A stretch of 64,000 bases of DNA from Diphasiastrum complanatum. Its lineage: Eukaryota > Streptophyta > Lycopodiopsida > Lycopodiales > Lycopodiaceae. The stretch covers positions 85,224,810-85,288,809 of the forward strand of contig CM055092.1 of the NCBI GenBank assembly GCA_029204225.1, read 5' to 3'. Below the pieces are notes generated by a model. The model was not told where the DNA came from, ran no database searches, and saw nothing but the letters and a program-made list of their open reading frames with translations. The position numbers were made by a program, and so were the translations under genes. Numbering within the stretch: the stretch's first letter is position 1; each line of letters begins with the position of its first letter. This document shows, piece by piece, positions 33,241 through 44,310 of the stretch.

Positions 33241-34450
33241 TACTCTTTTCTAACCACAATGCTTGAAGAACCATCATGTTATGAAGATGCAATAGATCAC
33301 AAGTTTGGAGAGATGCAATGCAAGTTTGATGCTCTGATAGATAATCAAACTTGGAATCTTGTACACCTTCCATATGGGAAGAAGCCACTTGCATGTAAGT
33401 GGATCTATAGATTAAAGTACAATAAAGATGAATCTATAGGTACAAAGCTAGATTGGTTGCTAAGGTGTTTCTTCAAACTACATTTTATTTTTTTATGTTG
33501 GTGATATCATTTTGACAGGAAATGATGGTGAAGGCATAAGAAAAGTTAAAGCTTCTTTGTCTAGTGAGTTCAAGATGGTACATCTAGGACTTCTAAAGCT
33601 TATACTTGAAATAGAAGTTGCTAGAGGTAGTGAATTTATTTTTTTAAGTCAATCAAAGTATGCTACTTCCATTCTTGAAAAGTTTGGCATGAAAGATTGT
33701 GAGGGGATTGACACCCCTATGGAGCAAGTTTGTTACTAATGACTGTGATGAAGCATCCTTTGAGGACATCGCACTCTTTAGGTAGCTAATAGGCTCTTAA
33801 TCTATTTGACAATTACTAGACCATATTTGAGTTATAGTATCAGCAAGTTAAGTCAATATATGCAAGGTCCTTTGATGCATCATTGGAAAAGTGCCAAAAG
33901 ATATGTCTCTTCTACTAGATTTTTTGGCATTCTATATCAAGGATCTAACTTGTACTTGAGGGCATTTTCGGATTTAGATATTGCAGGAGACAAGATGGAT
34001 AGAAGATCCATAAGTGCATTTGTCACTTTTCTTTGTGGAGGAGTGATATCTTGGCTTTCCAAAAAGCAAGATACAATTTCTCTTTCCTCTTGTGAAGATG
34101 AGTACAAGGCATTGACTTCAACAACCAAAGAACTCCTATGGCTAAGAGGGCTTTTGGTGGAGCTTCAAGTGCTAAAGGCCGAGGAGATCCCTTGCATCTA
34201 TTGTAACAATCAAGCTTCTCAACAAATTGCTACCAATTCGATCTTCCATGCTAGAACAAAGCATATTGAGATAGCTCATCACTTTGTGAGGGAGAAGGTG
34301 CAATCCAAAGAGGTTCAACTTCATCATGTGCCATCATCCGAGTGCATAGCTGATATCTTAACCAAAAATTTGGCTAAAGATCCATTTTTCAAGTTAAGAG
34401 ATGCTCTTGGAGTTGTAGATAGATGTATATTAGACTTGCCAAGTTAGAAG
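33241..34450 (+). pseudogene. Copia F reverse transcriptase (core deleted) and RNase H
   Basis: The RT start NQTWNLVHLPYGKKPLACKW (33,343) runs to YKARLVAK-like sequence near 33,465. The sense then jumps to VGDIILTGNDGEGI near 33,500, so most of the palm with the first catalytic Asp is deleted. The RT end (SILEKFGMKDCEGIDTPME) is followed by a stop, then RNase H 33,806-34,447 with ISLSSCEDEYKAL, FHARTKHIEIAHHFV and ADILTKNLAKD. The last part is one clean 213-residue frame. Confidence 0.85.
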
Positions 34451-34460
34451 TGAGGAGGAG

Positions 34461-35315
34461 TGTTAAAAAATATCACTTCCAACTTGATGTACTTTGTAGA
34501 TCTTAAGATAATTGATCTTGATAGGATTTCACACATGTGGAGTCTGTTCCCACGTGTGAAAGAATGTACGTAAGTCACTTTTATAAAGTTAGATTGATTT
34601 TAGCTAGATCTACACTTGTGTGAAATTGGCCTTTGAGTAGAATCTTGAAATTGGTCAAATTGGTCAAACTTTCTGTAAATAGATTGGACTTCCATGTGAA
34701 TGAGTTATTACTCACACATGTCAAGATACCATTCACACGTGTGGATAAGCTTCTAGATGATAAGATAGGAAGATTGCATTAGATTCTATTTTATAGGGAA
34801 TATTCCTATAAATGTGGAAGACTAGTTTTTTGTTTTCTAGCCAAAGAGAATAGTCAACTTTGGGAAATGAGCACTATGGCTCCCATTGGTGGATCTAGAT
34901 GACTAGGCACTCTTCACACGTGTGAAGGCTTGCTGGACAGTACACAGCTCATGGATGTACTTGATCTATAAAGGGATCAACCAAATCAATGAGAAGTTGA
35001 TGTGACATTGGCAAATTCTAGTTTTGCTTGTATTTTCTGCATTTGTCTTGTGTTTTTGTGATTGAATTGCATTTATAAGCTTGAGTACTTTAGTCTCTGT
35101 ATACAGGCTGTACAGGTACTGTCCACCACACGTGTGAGGCCGCTCATCCAAGTTTTTAATCATTTGATCCATTGCTCTTGCTTAAATCATAGTGTAAAGC
35201 ATCTAGGTCAAGATCTAATACCTAGAACTTGATAGATATTTGGATTAAGCAATCAATAACTCTTAATGATTGATTAGTACAATCATAACTATCCTTTTTC
35301 TCTGAAAATTGACAC
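34461..35315 (+). repeat. 3' LTR of copia F (855 bp)
   Basis: Starts TGTTAAAAAATATCAC after the polypurine tract AGTGAGGAGGAG and ends AATTGACA before the duplication CAATC. It holds CACACGTGTG at 34734-34743, 34915-34924 and 35127-35136 and CACGTG at 34551-34556. Confidence 0.9.
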
Positions 35316-35320
35316 AATCA

Positions 35321-35551
35321 ACCTTGGATGGCCGCGTAGTGGAATTGGCAACCAACAATACCAAGTTGCGAGCGGAGCTCACATAGCTCCAGCAAGACCT
35401 GTAGGTGGCAATCCAGCATGAGCAGGTAGAAAAGGACTGGGTCTTGAAGCTGAAATAGCATGCGGATGGCCTTCAATGCTATATCAAAGACCTCTTCAAA
35501 TCAACGGCGGATGCCTGTACCCGAGTCCAAGAAGCTCAACAACAGGCTAGT
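35321..35551 (+). pseudogene. Extra coding region of gypsy E, part 2: coiled-coil tail
   Basis: Right of copia F, the plus strand reads LDGRVVELATNNTKLRAELT, LQQDL, EQVEKDWVLKLK and LFKSTADACTRVQEAQQQ with three in-frame stops, a clear coiled-coil pattern. It runs directly into the start of the 3' LTR at 35,552. The Athila/Tat-type polypurine tract is not obvious. Confidence 0.5.
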
Positions 35552-35622
35552 TGTTGGGGGTATTTCCACCATGCGTGTAAATAAATAAAAAGTCAAAGCT
35601 AGTAGAAGGGTCATGGCATCCT
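35552..35622 (+). repeat. 3' LTR start of gypsy E, truncated
   Basis: About 70 bases similar to 25,441-25,515 (TGTTGGGGGTATTTCC; TAAATAAATAAA; CATGGCATCCTGCG). After this the sequence becomes minus-strand copia G. Confidence 0.6.
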
Positions 35623-36258
35623 GCGTGATGCATTGAACTACATGAAGAACTTGAGAGTCTCGAATTTGTTCTTCAAGAAATATGTTGTAGTCCTCCAAGA
35701 GAAGTCATCAATGATAGTTAGCAAATAGACACCTCCCCCCTGCGGAAATAGTATGAACAGGACCACAAATGTCCATGTGTACAAGATCTAATGAACCTTT
35801 AGAAGAAAAAACTGAATCAGAAGTGACTAGAGTTCTAGCATGCTTGCTGAAATATAGCTTTCACATTAAGAATTCAGTTTGCTAATGAAGGATAAATCTT
35901 GTACTAAATTCTATTTTGACATTTGTTGAATACAACTAGAATTTAAATGGTCTAATTTGAAATGCCAAAGCATCTCAGTTGATTCAAAAGTTGAAGTAAA
36001 AAGAGCTTGACTACATGTAGAATAGGAGTAATTGATTTTGTACAAATTGTCACACCTTCTACTGAAAGCAATAGCTTTCCTAGATTCGTCAAAAACAGTG
36101 CAACCTTGTCTATCAAATTCGACCTTTTGACCCGAATCTGTGATTCTGTTAATGGAGAGCAGGTTTTTGGTCAGATTTGGAATGTGAAGAACATTGGACA
36201 CAAACATTACATCACCTTTTCAGGAATTCAACTTTGACTATTCCTACACCCTTGATAG
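35623..36258 (-). pseudogene. Copia G pre-integrase and integrase start
   Basis: On the minus strand: FVSNVLHIPNLTKNLLSINR, VEFDRQGCTVFDESRKAIAF, LYKINYSYSTCSQ, and LWHFKLDHLNSSCIQQMSK (H-x-R-L-x-H type, R changed to K). Past 35,911 a degenerate core start (LVHMDICGPV, near 35,770) and further disrupted frames follow. It ends at the junction with the E LTR. Confidence 0.75.
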
Positions 36259-36908
36259 TGTGAAAGATTCAACTAGTTTCATCACATTTTGTAATATTTC
36301 CATATTTGGCATATTGAGGCCAAAACTTGTTTTAGACTTAGAGGTTGACTTTTCAAAGTTCATTAGTCTAAATTTCATTTGAATAAACACTTTTTGAAAG
36401 TGTGGGAAAGATAGAATGCGAGTTTGAGTAGATTCAATTTGAATAAGTTGGGTACATTGAATCTAGACCCAAAATTGGTAGGGTTAGCATTTTGGTGGGA
36501 AAGCCAAGTGGCCAAATAGGGTCTGGACCTGCTATAAAAGGATGTAACTTGTGGAGAGAGTCATCTTCTCTCTTCTCTATCTCATTTCATGCTTATACAT
36601 GGTTCTCTTGGGTTCTACTATCCATTGGTGCACTATCTTGGTGATTGCTTGCAATTCTATGTGTAGAATGATCTATATTTGTTATTTTTGGATCCACACG
36701 TGTGAAATACAGTAGCTTGCTGGTTTTTTACGGACAGCAACAGTACATAATCATTTCATTCAAGTTTGATCAAGTTCTATTAGTGTTTGCATCTCAAATT
36801 GTGTGTAGATGCTGATTTTTCTACATTGGTGAAATTGGTAGTGTATTTCTCTTTCTAACCAAAGATCATTCAAGTAGATTGGATCTTAAGGATATGAAAT
36901 CTTTCACA
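36259..36908 (+). repeat. 5' LTR of copia I (650 bp)
   Basis: Starts TGTGAAAGATTCAAC and ends AATCTTTCACA, giving short terminal inverted repeats TGTGAAAGAT/ATCTTTCACA. A TATAAAAG box lies near 36,532. CACACGTGTG is at 36695-36704, 436 bases into the LTR. Confidence 0.95.
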
Positions 36909-36920
36909 TGGTATCAGAGC
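36909..36920 (+). promoter_or_regulatory. tRNA-Met primer binding site of copia I
   Basis: TGGTATCAGAGC directly follows the 5' LTR, an exact match to the plant initiator tRNA-Met 3' complement. Confidence 0.95.
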
Positions 36921-37508
36921 TTGTGTTTCAGGTTATGAAGGAGGAAATTAGATCTATCAATGATTTGGTGAAGATATCAAGTCTAGAGCATGCTAGAGAG
37001 GATTCTACACCAAAATCGGATTTTTTGCTTTTGTAGATTGGATCTTTTGTAGATCAAAACACTAAATAGGTCAATATACTTGTTCAATTCTGTTTTTTGA
37101 ATTCACATGCTGGATTTGGCCGATTTTTGGATCATTGGTTCAGCCTAAGTGGTGGCTTATAGATTGCATATCAAATTTTCAGCATTTGCATGTAGATTTG
37201 GAATAGTCAATTTTTTGTGATTTTGTCAAAACCCTAATTTCGATTGGATCTCTAGATAGTGAGGTTGCTGGACTTCATTTGAGTGTGTTTCAATCTTAGG
37301 AAGTGGCAAAAGTCATTAGATTGAGGATAGATCATAGGTTGATCAAGATTCCATGATTCTATGTGTTGATTTGCTTGGATAAGTGTTAGAAGAGAATTTG
37401 TGAGATAGTTTCAAATCTTGGTGATTTCTTTTGAAAGCATTTGTTGTTGTTCAAAGGAGTGCTTTGTGCATTGAAACAGGTTGAAAGAGAAGATCAGGTC
37501 ATTGCTAC
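36921..37508 (+). other. Leader of copia I
   Basis: 588 bases between primer site and the gag ATG, AT-rich, with no long open frame. It would hold the packaging signal if one exists; nothing specific is visible. Confidence 0.5.
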
Positions 37509-38723
37509 ATGGCAACCTCAATTGGAGTCATGTTGGAAGCCAATGATAGGCTTACCTCAAGTAACTATTCATTATGGAAAGTGAGGATGGAGTCACTTCT
37601 TGAGATGAATGATGTTTTGGATATTGTTGTAGGTTTGGAGGAGAGACCAGCAACACAACAAGATCAATTGAGGTATGACAAGAGGGCTAAGAATGCTCTA
37701 CACATGATAAAGATGAATGTTACCAATGAACTTCTCAAGGAAGTTGGTAAGTGCACATCATCTTTGGAAGCTTGGAATTCATTGAAGAAGCTTTATGAAT
37801 CCAAGTCTACTTCTAGAGTGTTGACTCTAAGAAGGCAAATCTTTTCTTGTTTGCAAAATAATGAAGAAAGTCCAAGTACTTTTGTTTTGAGAATGAAAGC
37901 ATTGAATGATGAGTTAGCTTGCATAGATGAAAGCATTAAGGAAGGAGAGCTTATTCAAGTGATTCTTAATGGCTTGTTGGATGCTCATGCTAACATTGCT
38001 CAAAGTATTGCTATTCAAAATACTTTGCCAAGTTTGATGGATCTTCAAGAGATCTTGATCAATGAGGAATATAGGCTTCAAGCAAGAGGTGGATCTACAT
38101 CGACACTTCAAGAGGATGCTATGTTCACAAAGGGCAAATTCAAGGGCAAAACCAAAAGCAAGTGGTCTAAAGGGCAAGATCAAGTGGATGCTTCTTCAAG
38201 TAGCAAAAAGAAGGATAGATCAAAGCTCAAGTGCTTCTATTGTGGCATCAAAGGACACTTTGCAAGTGAGTGCTACAAGAAGAAGAGAGATCAAGGAGAC
38301 AAGCAAGGTAATCTTACTCTTGATGAGGATGGTTTGGATGTGCAAAATGAAAATGATGATGCTTTTGTGATGTCTTCATGTATGCTTGCTAATGATGGAG
38401 ATCTAGATCCTTGGTGGATTGATAGTGGAGCAAGTTCACACATGACCTTTCACAAAGAATACTTCACTTCTTTGTTGGCATATGGAGATGACAAGAGGGT
38501 GATCTACACGGCCAATGATGGTGAGTGTGCAATCAAAGGGATTGGCACAATTCCTATTTCTCTCTCTACAAATAGGAATGCTCATTTGGAGGATGTCTTG
38601 TTTATTCCATCTATTACCAAGATTTTGCTTAGTGTGAGTCAAATGCTAAGTAAGGGCCTCAAGGTGGAGTTTGATGGAGATGCTTGTTTGATCAAAAGTT
38701 ATGTGAAAGTGCTAAAGCTATGA
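37509..38723 (+). CDS. Copia I gag-protease
   Basis: A single 404-residue frame from the ATG at 37509. UBN2-type gag blocks: SSNYSLWKVRMESLLE (residues 19-34), SLEAWNSLKKLYESKSTSR, ELIQVILNGL. A basic linker leads to the CCHC zinc knuckle CFYCGIKGHFASEC near residue 240. The protease active site WWIDSGASSHM is near residue 305. The frame then covers LLSVSQMLSKGLKVEFDGDA of the pre-integrase region and runs 11 residues past the deletion point before a stop. Gag forms the particle and the protease would mature it. It is intact up to the deletion, so it may still be expressed. Confidence 0.9.
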   Translation: MATSIGVMLEANDRLTSSNYSLWKVRMESLLEMNDVLDIVVGLEERPATQQDQLRYDKRAKNALHMIKMNVTNELLKEVGKCTSSLEAWNSLKKLYESKSTSRVLTLRRQIFSCLQNNEESPSTFVLRMKALNDELACIDESIKEGELIQVILNGLLDAHANIAQSIAIQNTLPSLMDLQEILINEEYRLQARGGSTSTLQEDAMFTKGKFKGKTKSKWSKGQDQVDASSSSKKKDRSKLKCFYCGIKGHFASECYKKKRDQGDKQGNLTLDEDGLDVQNENDDAFVMSSCMLANDGDLDPWWIDSGASSHMTFHKEYFTSLLAYGDDKRVIYTANDGECAIKGIGTIPISLSTNRNAHLEDVLFIPSITKILLSVSQMLSKGLKVEFDGDACLIKSYVKVLKL

Positions 38724-40837
38724 GGTTAAGTGCTAATCTTGACAAACCATTTTGGGATCAAGCTTTGTTGTGTGCCAATTTCTTGTGCAAAAGGTGGCCG
38801 AGTGCTATTTTGGATGGAAGGACACCTTTTGAGATGCTATTCAAGAGGAGGCCGAGTGTCAACTTTCTAAGAACCTTTGGATGCACATGCTATGTCAACA
38901 TTACTCTTGATGATAGGACCAAGGAGGATCCATCTTCAAGAAGAGGTATTTTTGTTGAATATAGTGAGGTGAGTAAAGCCTACAAGGTTTACATTCCTTC
39001 TACTAACAAAGTGATTGTTGGTAGAGATGTCATTTTTTATGAGGGGAACATTACAAAGGTGTCTTCAAGCATGATTGATGGTAAAGTAGATGGTTCTAAC
39101 ATTCTTGATGTTGATGAGAAGGATTCTACTTTGGATGGTGGTGATGATGGACCTTCATCAAGTCAAAAGCCAAGGAGAACATCAAGAGAAAGACAAGTAC
39201 CTTCAAGGCTCACATATGATCAAAAGGGTAAGCAAGTAATTTTTGGAAATTATGTTGCTTTCCTAACCTCTTTGGATGAGCCTACAAGTGTAGATCAAGC
39301 AAGGAAAGAAGAGGAGTGGATCCAAGCAATGGATCTTGAGTATCAAGCTCTTATGAAGAATGGAACATGGAGATTGGTGGAGTTGCCTAAGGACAAGAAA
39401 GCTATTGGATGCAAATGGATCTTCAAGGTGAAGACAAACCAAGATGGATCTATCAACAAGTACAAGGCAAGGTTAGTGGCAAAAGGATATGCTCAACAAC
39501 AAGGAATTGACTATGGTGAGACCTTTGCACCCGTGGCAAAGATGGTAAGCATTCGAGTCATCATTTCACTTGCTACACTTTATGGATGGGATCTATGGCA
39601 AATGGACATTTCAAATGCATTCTTGAATGGTGATCTTGAGGAGAAAGTATACATGGAGCAACCCGAGAGCTACATCTCATCAACAAAGCCAAATCATGTG
39701 TGTCTTCTACAAAAGAGTTTGTATGGCCTTAAGCAAGCACCAAGGAGTTGGTATGCTAAGCTTAACACTTTTTTACTCTCTCAAGGCTTTGTTATGAGTG
39801 AGTATGATCATTCACTTTATTATAGGTTTGCTGGAGATGATGTTACCATCTTGCTAATCTATGTGGATGATATCATCTTGAGTGGTGGAGACAATCAAGA
39901 TGTGGAGGATATCAAGAATGCTCTTAAGAAGGAGTTTGAGGTGCATGATCTTGGTAATTTGCATTACATTTTAGGAATAGAAGTCATTATATCTTCTCAA
40001 TCTACTTTCATTTGTCAAGAGAAGTATGCTAATTCTATTCTAGAAAGATTTCATATGGTAGATGCAAAAGCTATTGATACACCTATGGAGTCTCATGTAA
40101 AGCTTACTATAAGAGGTAATGAAAGATCCTTCAAGGACATTACTCTCTATAGAAAGCTAGTTGGTTCACTCATCTATCTAACCATTACTAGACCTGATCT
40201 AAGCTATTGTGTTGAAAGATTGAGTCAATTCATGCAAGATCTTAGTGAGGAGCATTGGAAGCTAGGAAAGCGAGTTTTGAGGTACATCATTGGAACTCGA
40301 GATTTTGGCATATTGTATGAGAGATCATCACCTAATCTTTTTGGATTTTCAGATTCGGACTATGCTGGAGATGTAATGGATAGGAAATCCATTAGTTCTT
40401 ATTGTATTTTCATAGGTGATGGAGCTATATCATGGATGTCAAAGAAACAAGCCACTATCTCATTGTCATCTAGTGAGGCCGAGTACAAAGCTCTTACACA
40501 TTGCACAAAGGAGATGGTATGGATCAAGAGGATGATCAAGGATCTTCACTTGCTGGATTTTTCAGAGAGCCCAATCATCTTTTGTGACAATCAATCAGCC
40601 CAAAGAATGGCATCCAATCCTATCTTTCATGCTAGGAGCAAGCATATTGAAATACAACATCATTTTGTGAGGGAGCGAGTCATTGCAAAGGAGGTGGAGC
40701 TTCAACATGTGTCTTCAAGGGAATGTGTAGTTGATATCTTCACCAAAGCATTGGGAAAAGACTTGTTCATGAATCATAGGACTTCACTTGGAGTATTGTC
40801 AAAGTCTATGCTAAAACTAGTTGAAGAGGGAGTGTGA
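38694..40837 (+). CDS. Copia I integrase C-terminus, reverse transcriptase and RNase H
   Basis: One open frame of over 700 residues, shifted relative to gag. It begins at the deletion scar with KLCESAKAMRLSANLDKPFW and FLRTFGCTCYVNI (integrase C-terminal part only). RT: WRLVELPKDKKAIGCKWIFK, YKARLVAKGYAQQQGIDYGE, QMDISNAFLNGDL, the catalytic YVDDIILSGG, and ITRPDLSYCVERLSQFM. RNase H: DSDYAGDVMDRKS, SLSSSEAEYKAL, IFCDNQSAQRMASNPIFHAR, VVDIFTKALGKD. All RT and RNase H catalytic residues appear present. The first listed ATG (38,684) lies just upstream in the same frame. There is no integrase DDE core. Confidence 0.9.
40821..40832 (+). promoter_or_regulatory. Polypurine tract of copia I
   Basis: TTGAAGAGGGAG, abutting the 3' LTR, overlaps the last codons of pol. 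It primes plus-strand synthesis in LTR elements. Confidence 0.85.
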
Positions 40838-41482
40838 AAGATTCAACTAGTTTCATCACATTTTGCAATATTTCCATATTTGGCATATTGAGGCCAAAAC
40901 TTGTTTTAGACTTAGAGGTTGACTTTTCAAAGTTCATTAGTCTAAATTTTATTTGAATAAATACTTTTTGAAAGTGTGGGAAAGATAGAATGCGAGTTTG
41001 AGTAGATTCAATTTGAATAAGTTGGGTACATTGAATCTAGAACCAAAATTGGTAGGGTTAGCATTTTGGTGGGAAAGCCAAGTGGCCAAATAGGGTCTGG
41101 ACCTGCTATAAAAGGATGTAATTCATGGAGAGAGTCATCTTCTCTCTTCTCTATCTCATTTCATGCTTATACATGGTTCTCTTGGGTTCTACTATCCATT
41201 GGTGCACTATCTTGGTGATTGCTTGCAATTCTATGTGTAGAATGATCTATATTTGTTATTTTTGGATCCACACGTGTGAAATACAGTAGCTTGCTGGTTT
41301 TGTATGGACAACAACAGTACATAATCATTTCATTCAAGTTTGATCAAGTTCTACTAGTGTTTGCATCTCAAATTGTGTGTAGATGTTGATTTTTCTACAT
41401 TGGTGAAATTGGTAGTGTATTTCTCTTTCTAACCAAAGATCATTCAAGTAGATTGGATCTTAAGGATATGAAATCTTTCACA
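40833..41482 (+). repeat. 3' LTR of copia I (650 bp)
   Basis: Same length and ends as the 5' copy, with CACACGTGTG at 41269-41278, the same offset (436) as in the 5' LTR. It is followed by GATAG. Confidence 0.95.
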
Positions 41483-42574
41483 GATAGTATGAGTTGAGTT
41501 GTCTCCAAGTTGCACAACTGTAGGATGGGTGTATGACTTGTAGTCCTGGAACAAATGTCAATGGTGAGTCATGTGTTGTGATGCACACGAGTCCAAATAC
41601 CAGGAATCGATATCCTGTTGTTCTTCGACTTTGGTCAAGAAGACAACTTCATCTTTCTCTTATTGCTGAATCGACTGACTGGTAGAAGCAGCATTTTCTT
41701 GTTGTTGTATCTATTGCTTCCTTTCGTTGTTGTATTGCAGCATTCTACAATCCTTGATAAGGTGACCAGTCCTCTTACAATACTTACGGAATAAATTATG
41801 TCTTGGTTGGAAGGATGAAGTCTCTGAAGTTGTTGGTGTGTTTGATACAGGTCATTGCATGTTGCTCTTGTTGTCAAGATAATATGACTGTGTAGATGTC
41901 TTGGATCTGAACTTCTGATTTCTCGAATATAGAGCTTGAGGATCCAATCTTGAGCCTGAGGAGGATGCTGATTTTTTGATCTCCTCTTGTAGGAGCATTG
42001 AAATTACTCTTGATAGAGTGAGGTGCTCCTGGGTAGAAATTGCCATTACCCAATTTTCGTAGGCTTCAGGCAGACTCGATAATAGAGTCATGACTGAGCC
42101 GGTTGCAGTCATCCGCTCCATAAGATTTTTTAAAGTGTTGAGGTGACTCGGAACACTATCTGCATCAGACATTCTGAGGGTGAAGAATTTCTTCCTCAGA
42201 TGAAGCTTGGACGTAACATCTCTGACGTCGTAGAGAGTTGCTAGGATGTCCCATGCATCCTTAGCAGTCCGAGAGGCGTGTATGTGGCTGATTTGAGCAT
42301 CCTTGATGTTGAGGGTGATCATGGCAAATGCTTGTCCATCTCTCAGTTTCCACTTGTTGATGACGGCTGCATCACCTTATGGTTTGAGCTCTGTGCCATC
42401 AACGACGTCCCACAATTCTTTGGCTAGAAGTATAACCTTTATCTTTAATTTCCATAGATGGTAGTCATCTCCATCGAGTTTGTCAATGTGAGATGAACTA
42501 GATGATGGATTCATTCTGGTTGAATGAGATCGTTGGTAGAAACAACGACTGTCAGAATACTGTTGGCTGTGCAT
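41483..42574 (-). pseudogene. Copia G gag and protease
   Basis: Minus strand: the N-terminus has HIDKLDGDDYHLWKLKIKVI (42,377-42,574). The capsid region (AKDAWDILATLYDVRDVTSK; VMTLLSSLPEAYENWVMAIS) is at 41,852-42,322. A zinc knuckle near 41,750-41,800 reads RKYCKRTGHLIKDC with the first Cys replaced by Arg. A protease remnant LDSCASQHMTHH lies near 41,580-41,610 with Gly of DSG changed to Cys. Stops separate the parts. Confidence 0.8.
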
Positions 42575-42645
42575 TTGCTAAAAAGATGTCTTGATAGAAA
42601 CAAGACTGATAATCCGCAGTAGAAATGCAGATTACTGAAATGCCC

Positions 42646-42657
42646 GCTCTAATACCA
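42646..42657 (-). promoter_or_regulatory. Primer binding site of copia G
   Basis: On the minus strand TGGTATTAGAGC, one mismatch from the tRNA-Met site, preceded by ATGACA as LTR end. Confidence 0.75.
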
Positions 42658-43708
42658 TGTCATAACAATCAAATATCATTTGATGAGGGACCTAGTCTTG
42701 AGAAAGGAATTGAAGACCAGCTTCATTGGAACGAAGCAAATGTTGGTGAAAATTTTCACCAAGGCCCTAGACAAAGGATTGTTCGAGAGGCAAAGGGAGA
42801 GTCTTGGAGTCATAAAGCTACCACGCTTTGAGAGGGAGCTGAAGAAAGAAGTGTTTTGAGCCACAAAGCTTCGCTAGCTTTTGAGCTCACATCCATGCAA
42901 CCGCAAGGGAGAAAATCGGTCGCGAATATCAAAGCTTCGTGAACTAAAGGATACGCGAATATCAAAGCTTCGAGGACTGAAGACCCGAAGACGACGTTCA
43001 AATGTTTGTTGACTGAAGGACACACGAATGTTCATGGACCAAAGAAGCTCAAGAAGGGAATTCGAAGGCCGAACAGGACATGGAAACGAAGGAGACTCAA
43101 AGACCGAATGATGGCGGATTTTCACGCTCTAGAGGACAAGGAGGAGTACCTCTTGTACGGACGATCTAAAGACAATCTAAATACCATTGGAACATGCTTA
43201 ATCAGCTGTTCTTGTAATATTTGATTAGCTTAAACCCTTTCTCTCCCAATATCTATGAACAGATCAAAGATGAGAGAATCCGTTGAGCATCAAATTGATA
43301 AAACGTCAATTGGTTGAGTAACAACCTGAGCTAAGCATAGAACTGCTAGCCAATATTTCTAAAGTCCGCCAGTAAGAGAGACATGTTTTTTTTGATTCGC
43401 AAAAAACATAGATTCTTTCGCGCCGACGCACTGTGTGGTCTGCCACAACAACGCTTAAGAAATCTTTTGATAATATAGTAGATGTTATGCAGATTATTTT
43501 TTTGTCTTGAATATGATCAAATGCCTTGTTGTTTGATAGTTGTATATTCGTTAATAGCTGTTTATCATCTTTTTTCGGCACACTCGTTCACATCTTGTTG
43601 GATGCTCAAACGAATTATAAGTAAATCAGCAGTGTCTGTCTACACCTTGGAGGATTGTAGATATGATCCAACAAGGCAGTAGCCGGTGGACAGAATCGAC
43701 TTCCATCA
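42658..43708. repeat. LTR remnants: 5' LTR end of copia G (minus) and a plus-strand LTR related to element J
   Basis: The minus-strand LTR of G starts at 42,658 and its far end is unclear. From about 42,950 to 43,708 the plus strand matches the minus strand of the J LTR in order: TTGGAACATG-TTAATCAGC, AGTCCGCCAGTAAG, GCACTGTGTGG, CAGCAGTGTCTGTCTACA and CTTCCATCA at the end. It is an oppositely oriented LTR of the same family. No primer site follows it. Confidence 0.55.
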
Positions 43709-44310
43709 AGGTTTGTTTCAGAGAGAATATATCATTTGTAGTTTAGCATTTATGTGAATATCCATGTGATGAATATAAACTTGTGTGTATTTACTCTCTC
43801 TTTTCCCTCACGTATTTGTGTCAGACTCCTTATGAGGACATGTATTAACTAATACTCATGGTCATGCCATACCCATTGGTTATGCTCTCATGATGTGCCC
43901 TAAAGCACATTCTAGACGACCCATGGCTCATCATCTGTTGCAGTTGGGATGGGAACTGGGAATTCTCTAGGCCTACTTGGTTGATCAACTTTCTGACCCA
44001 TCGAATTTCATACCATGCCTAGGCTTTCAAAACTACCCATAATTTAGTAGCAATGGTAATGTGGAAAATGAATATAGTACTTGGCTTACACTGCTAGTAG
44101 TGCTCGTGGTCATACGCTAGCATAGATAGGCTATCAACTTATAGGTTTTGTTCTCATGGAATGTGCATCCACTCTATATGGGAGAATTCTCTGGTGAGTT
44201 CACTGATGGTGATGGCGTAGGCTTGCAGAGTTCTACTTTTGAGTTGGTAGAAAGAATATTGGTAAAGCTCTCAACAGATAAATAAGCTGCTTCTCTGTTG
44301 ATAGTGTATT
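43709..44310. other. Spacer without supported gene
   Basis: No recognisable coding blocks. It lies between the plus-strand LTR ending at 43,708 and the minus-strand gag of J. On the minus strand the first 60 bases left of 44,310 continue the J gag sense (TEKQLIYLLRALP) after a stop, so part is decayed gag. Confidence 0.4.

Larger units (their letters stand above)
31557..35315 (+). mobile_element. Ty1/copia element F inside gypsy E
   Basis: The target duplication CAATC (31552-31556 and 35316-35320) is perfect. The 5' LTR is truncated to 288 bases (31557-31844), followed by about 190 bases of unrelated antisense sequence. Integrase, a deleted RT, RNase H, a polypurine tract (34,449-34,460) and a full 3' LTR (34461-35315) follow. 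Primer site, gag and protease are missing. Confidence 0.85.
25441..35622 (+). mobile_element. Ty3/gypsy element E with tRNA-Asp primer site and extra 3' coding region, split by copia F
   Basis: The 5' LTR starts TGTTGTGGGTATTC (25,441) and ends CTACA before a tRNA-Asp-type primer site. The order is gag, an inserted block (27.2-28.2 kb), RT, RNase H, integrase, then degenerate extra coding sequence, then the first 70 bases of the 3' LTR (35,552). The 3' LTR is cut by sequence of copia G. Copia F lies in the extra coding region with a CAATC duplication. E has many stops. Confidence 0.7.
36259..41482 (+). mobile_element. Ty1/copia element I: young, nearly complete, integrase core deleted
   Basis: Two LTRs of exactly 650 bp (36259-36908 and 40833-41482) differ at about a dozen positions by eye (near 2 percent). 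A perfect target duplication GATAG flanks it (36254-36258 and 41483-41487). The primer site at 36909 is exact and a polypurine tract precedes the 3' LTR. The gag-protease frame and the RT-RNase H frame are long and clean, but the integrase catalytic core between them is deleted and the junction shifts the frame. Probably non-autonomous. Confidence 0.95.
35623..42657 (-). mobile_element. Ty1/copia element G (minus strand), 3'-truncated, split by copia I
   Basis: From right to left: primer site (42,646-42,657), gag, protease, [copia I], GAG-pre-integrase and start of integrase core, then truncation against the E LTR at about 35,622. RT and RNase H are absent. The gag is related to that of element A. 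The flanks of copia I share GATAG and rejoin protease to the pre-integrase block. Confidence 0.75.
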
